Source: Arthrobacter sp. ZGTC412 (GTDB lineage Bacteria; Actinomycetota; Actinomycetes; Actinomycetales; Micrococcaceae). From it: a stretch of 64,000 bases of DNA. The notes under the pieces were generated by a model. The model was not told the DNA's origin. It did not search any database and saw only the letters and a list, made by a program, of their open reading frames with translations. Below are positions 61,663 to 64,000 of this stretch, in pieces. The translations under genes and the position numbers were made by a program. The stretch lies in contig NZ_PJII01000002.1 of NCBI RefSeq assembly GCF_002929215.1, positions 336,753 through 400,752 on the forward strand, given 5' to 3'. Each line of letters starts with the position of its first letter. Position 1 is the stretch's first letter.

Positions 61663-61699
61663 AAAAGTCCGGTCCCACATTCTGAGGGGCCGGGCTTTT
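61663..61699 (+). terminator. Terminator of the sugar ABC operon
   Basis: AAAAGTCCGGTCCC (61663-61676) pairs with GGGGCCGGGCTTTT (61686-61699), with two G-U pairs, and ends in UUUU. Confidence 0.88.
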
Positions 61700-61821
61700 C
61701 CGTTGAACCGGACAAGCAGGCGGGACAGGTGAAGGCCAGGGTCCAGCGGCGGGGCCCTCCCCCAAACGCTCTTTCATTTCCTGCGGGAACGCTCTCTCAG
61801 CGCAGTGAGAGGATGGGCACC

Positions 61822-62916
61822 ATGAGTGCGCATATCGCCAAGCCATGGTTGTCCAGCCAGTCCGACCAGGATCCCCGTTCCGCCACGGGAGCTCCCCTCA
61901 ATTGGGGCGTCATTGCCACCGGCGGAATTGCCCGCTCGGTGTCGCAGGATCTGGCGCTGCTGGCCGACGCAGAGCTGTATGCCGTCAGCTCCCGGGGGCA
62001 GGACACAGCAGACGAGTTTGCCACCTCGTACGGGTTCGGCCGGGCATACGGGGACGACGGCGGGGCTCACGGCTACGAGCGGTTGCTCGCCGATGATGCG
62101 GTGGACGTGGTTTACGTCGCGACGCCGCACGCGCAGCACCATGAAATTGTGCTGGCCGCGCTCAACGCCGGCAAACACGTCCTGTGCGAGAAGGCATTCA
62201 CCATCAACGCCAGGGAAGCCGCCGAGCTCATCGACCTTGCCCGGTCCCGGAAACTTTTCCTCATGGAGGCCGTTTGGAGCCGGTTCCTGCCGGGCATGCA
62301 GCGGGCCTTTGAAATCGCAGCGTCCGGTGAGGTCGGGGACGTCCACTGGGTGACGGCAGACCTGGGCTTTCCGGCCCCCTACTCACCCACCTCCAGGCTC
62401 TGGGCCAGGCAGGACGGTGGCGGCGCACTGCTCGACATTTCGGTCTACCCGCTGCTCTGGGCGCTGGGAACCCTTGGTTTTCCGCAAACAGTCAGCGCGA
62501 CAGGACACATAAATGACGACGGCGTTGACGCCCAGAATGCCCTGACGCTCGGCTACAACCACGGAGCGCAGGTGCAACTGACGTCGTCCCTACTGGCACA
62601 TGGCCCGCGCACGGCCACTGTCGCCGGCAGCAAGGGCTTCCTGCAGAGCATCGGATCCATCAACAACCCGCGGGAACTGGTCATTGGAACAGGGCGGGAC
62701 GAACGCCGGGTTGAAGCGTTCGACGTGGTGGGGCGCGGGTACACCTACGAACTGCGCGAGGTGACGCGCTGTATCCAGCAGGGCCTCATTGAAAGCCCGG
62801 TGATGCCGCTGGAGGACACACTGAACACTATGCGCCTTTTCGATGGAGTGCGGGCGCAGCTCGGGGTCAGCTACCCGAACGATGAACGGCAAGCCACAAA
62901 GGTGACACAGCCGTAA
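61822..62916 (+). CDS. Gfo/Idh/MocA family oxidoreductase
   Basis: A 364-residue NAD(P)-dependent oxidoreductase. It has a Rossmann start NWGVIATGGIARSVSQDL near residue 29, VVYVATPHAQHHE, the family signature HVLCEKAFTIN (EKP replaced by EKA), MEAVWSRFLPGM, and GGGALLDISVYPLLW in the C-terminal domain, the last resembling trans-1,2-dihydrodiol or glucose-fructose type members. It probably oxidises a sugar or polyol and may act on the product of the neighbouring importer. ATG 61822 was chosen for GAGAGGA about 10 nt upstream and a normal length. Confidence 0.88.
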   Translation: MSAHIAKPWLSSQSDQDPRSATGAPLNWGVIATGGIARSVSQDLALLADAELYAVSSRGQDTADEFATSYGFGRAYGDDGGAHGYERLLADDAVDVVYVATPHAQHHEIVLAALNAGKHVLCEKAFTINAREAAELIDLARSRKLFLMEAVWSRFLPGMQRAFEIAASGEVGDVHWVTADLGFPAPYSPTSRLWARQDGGGALLDISVYPLLWALGTLGFPQTVSATGHINDDGVDAQNALTLGYNHGAQVQLTSSLLAHGPRTATVAGSKGFLQSIGSINNPRELVIGTGRDERRVEAFDVVGRGYTYELREVTRCIQQGLIESPVMPLEDTLNTMRLFDGVRAQLGVSYPNDERQATKVTQP

Positions 62917-62920
62917 AGAA

Positions 62921-62956
62921 CGGGAGTTCCAAGTCATTGCCATGACATGACTCCCG
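62921..62956 (+). terminator. Probable terminator after the oxidoreductase gene
   Basis: CGGGAGT (62921-62927) pairs with ACTCCCG (62950-62956), with an inner GTCAT/ATGAC stem. There is no U tract, so this is moderate evidence. Confidence 0.55.
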
Positions 62957-63087
62957 GCCGCTGTCACGTGTTTGAAGAAGAGCAGCCTCACTTAGTCGAT
63001 GTGTTTTAGTAGATCCTAGACTTTCTGCAACATTTGGTTTTAAGCTTTTGGGATCCGTCGAATGCAACGGTACTGGGGGTGGTACGC

Positions 63088-64000
63088 ATGGCTAAGGCTC
63101 GTTCTTCGTGGCGTGCCCTGCGTCCTGTGTTCCTTGCCGGCGCGGCGACCCTGACCTGGCTGACGTTTTCGTCCCCGGCGGCCTCAGCGGACGTGCTTTC
63201 TGATACAACGTCGCTGTTGGGCGGGGTTAGCAGTTCGGTTTCTTCTGTAACGGACAAACTTGCCGGCTCTGCACCCGCTGCCCCTGCGGCCTCTCCTGGC
63301 GCCGCCCCTGCTGTTGCCGCCCCTGCTGTTGCGGCACCCTCTCCGGGTTTGCTTCGGCCGGTGGTGGGCCAGGTTTCCGGGCTCGCGGACAACATCGTTG
63401 CAGCGGTCCCGGTGGTGAACCAGGTGGTTCCGGCCGGTGCCGTGACGGCTGTTTCGGCTCCGATCGTTGGAGTGGCTGACGGAGCTACCGCGGCTGTGGT
63501 GGACGTTGTTGTTCCACCTGTTGCCGGGGCCGTCCCGGTTCTCGAACCTGTTGTGGAGCCCGTCGCTGACCTGGTCATAGGCACGAAGCCCCTGCCCGTT
63601 GCGGTTCCTGAGCTGCCCGTTGTTCCGGAGCTGCCTGTTGTTCCGGTGAATGCCGGTCTTTCCGACGGCGCCGCTCTTCCCGGCGGCAGCACCGATCTTT
63701 CCGAAGGCGCTGTCGTTCCAACACGAGACGAGGCTGTTGCCGAGGATTCGGCCGTACTTTCTGAAAGCCCAACGCTTCTTGGCTTGCCCGTTGTTGACGC
63801 TGTGCAGGGCCCGGGTTCCGCCGGTTCCTCTGTGGGTGTGGTGGCCACAGCGGGTACGTCGTCCCCGCTGCGGGCCCCGGCCGCCGCGGAACCTGATGCC
63901 GGGGCCAGCGAGCCGGTGACGGCTGACCCTTCGCCCGTCCCTGCCCAGGCACCGGCTGTCCCGGGTTCCGGTACGGGAAGCGGCACGACCGCTTCCGGTT
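63088..64000 (+). CDS. Secreted Val/Pro/Ala-rich protein, 3' end beyond window
   Basis: The frame opens at ATG 63088 (GGGGGTGG just upstream) and is still open at the right edge after 304 codons. A signal peptide is clear: basic MAKARSSWRALR, a hydrophobic FLAGAATLTWLTF, then SSPAASA-D cleavage near residue 34. The mature part is low complexity with repeated PVV and PVLEPVVEP elements, PELPVVPELPVVPV, and Ser/Gly/Pro-rich stretches. No enzymatic domain is visible. Codon choice differs from neighbours, with many gtt, cct, gct and ggt codons. It may be a cell-surface protein; any anchor signal lies beyond the window. I do not recognise a family. Confidence 0.82.
   Translation, partial: MAKARSSWRALRPVFLAGAATLTWLTFSSPAASADVLSDTTSLLGGVSSSVSSVTDKLAGSAPAAPAASPGAAPAVAAPAVAAPSPGLLRPVVGQVSGLADNIVAAVPVVNQVVPAGAVTAVSAPIVGVADGATAAVVDVVVPPVAGAVPVLEPVVEPVADLVIGTKPLPVAVPELPVVPELPVVPVNAGLSDGAALPGGSTDLSEGAVVPTRDEAVAEDSAVLSESPTLLGLPVVDAVQGPGSAGSSVGVVATAGTSSPLRAPAAAEPDAGASEPVTADPSPVPAQAPAVPGSGTGSGTTASG

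Noticed and set aside
63006-63986. 326-codon Thr/Ser/Gly-rich open frame on the minus strand at the right edge
   Set aside because: Antisense to the secreted Val/Pro/Ala-rich frame, which has a ribosome binding site and a signal peptide; the repeats simply read through on both strands.

Overview
The window is a gene-dense, GC-rich chromosomal segment of an actinobacterium. It most resembles Arthrobacter/Pseudarthrobacter (Micrococcaceae). This is inferred from gene content and layout: the mycobacterium-like block eno - ftsB/DivIC - DUF501 - ppx, an actinobacterial Bax inhibitor-1 protein with a YGQ-repeat tail, a mycosin-type protease, frequent GTG/TTG starts, and many TANNNT boxes 6-8 nt before start codons (predicted leaderless mRNAs). 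I see no insertion sequence, prophage, CRISPR array or defence island. This is mostly core and catabolic chromosome.

Layout. 1-3.2 kb: galactose genes galM (cut by the left edge), galT and galK. 3.2-10.2 kb: a Bax inhibitor-1 protein and a branched-chain amino acid type ABC importer (livHMGF), with its lipoprotein binding protein convergent across a shared terminator. 10.4 kb: a leucine-anticodon (UAA) tRNA with a short variable loop. 10.5-18.2 kb (minus strand): an ACT-GNAT fusion, type II NADH dehydrogenase with a Rex-like operator, mycosin, ppx, DUF501, ftsB, eno. 18.4-29 kb (minus): mazG, add, two dedA genes and a nucleoside uptake/salvage operon (BMP lipoprotein, ABC ATPase, two permeases, cdd, deoA). 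29.2-33.7 kb (minus): curA-ohr-ohrR, an M20 amidohydrolase, and manC. 33.9-37.6 kb (plus): sdhCDAB. 37.7-42.7 kb: alpha/beta hydrolase, YihY, 2'-5' RNA ligase-like protein, trpS, xth, a small membrane protein. 42.8-45.6 kb: a long palindrome and a three-gene ABC-2 exporter. 45.6-50.3 kb: a one-carbon locus with folD-glyA behind a ZTP riboswitch, divergent from purU, then a methyltransferase and a gamma carbonic anhydrase. 50.3-56.1 kb: a flavin amine oxidase, APC permease, PucR regulator and nitrilase-family amidase. 56.2-63 kb: a ROK repressor and the sugar importer it probably controls (ATPase, permease, ChvE-like protein), then a Gfo/Idh/MocA oxidoreductase. 63.1 kb to the right edge: a secreted Val/Pro/Ala-rich protein, cut by the edge.

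How the genes work together. Several loci pair transport with catabolism and carry visible control signals. The nucleoside importer feeds cdd, deoA and add. ROK-type CTTGAC-N-ACAAG operators sit over the -35 boxes of both the repressor gene and the sugar ABC operon. OhrR has a CAATT-C-AATTG site in its own promoter spacer. ndh has a near-consensus Rex site. glyA-folD carries a ZTP riboswitch that links purine/folate status to one-carbon supply, back to back with purU.

I did not find a clearly new multi-gene system. The least explained items are the LivH permease with a fused extracytoplasmic beta-domain, the class-I-shaped Leu(UAA) tRNA, the ACT-GNAT fusion, the terminator-like hairpin inside sdhCDAB, the 70-bp palindrome after the ABC-2 operon, and the leaderless promoter pattern.
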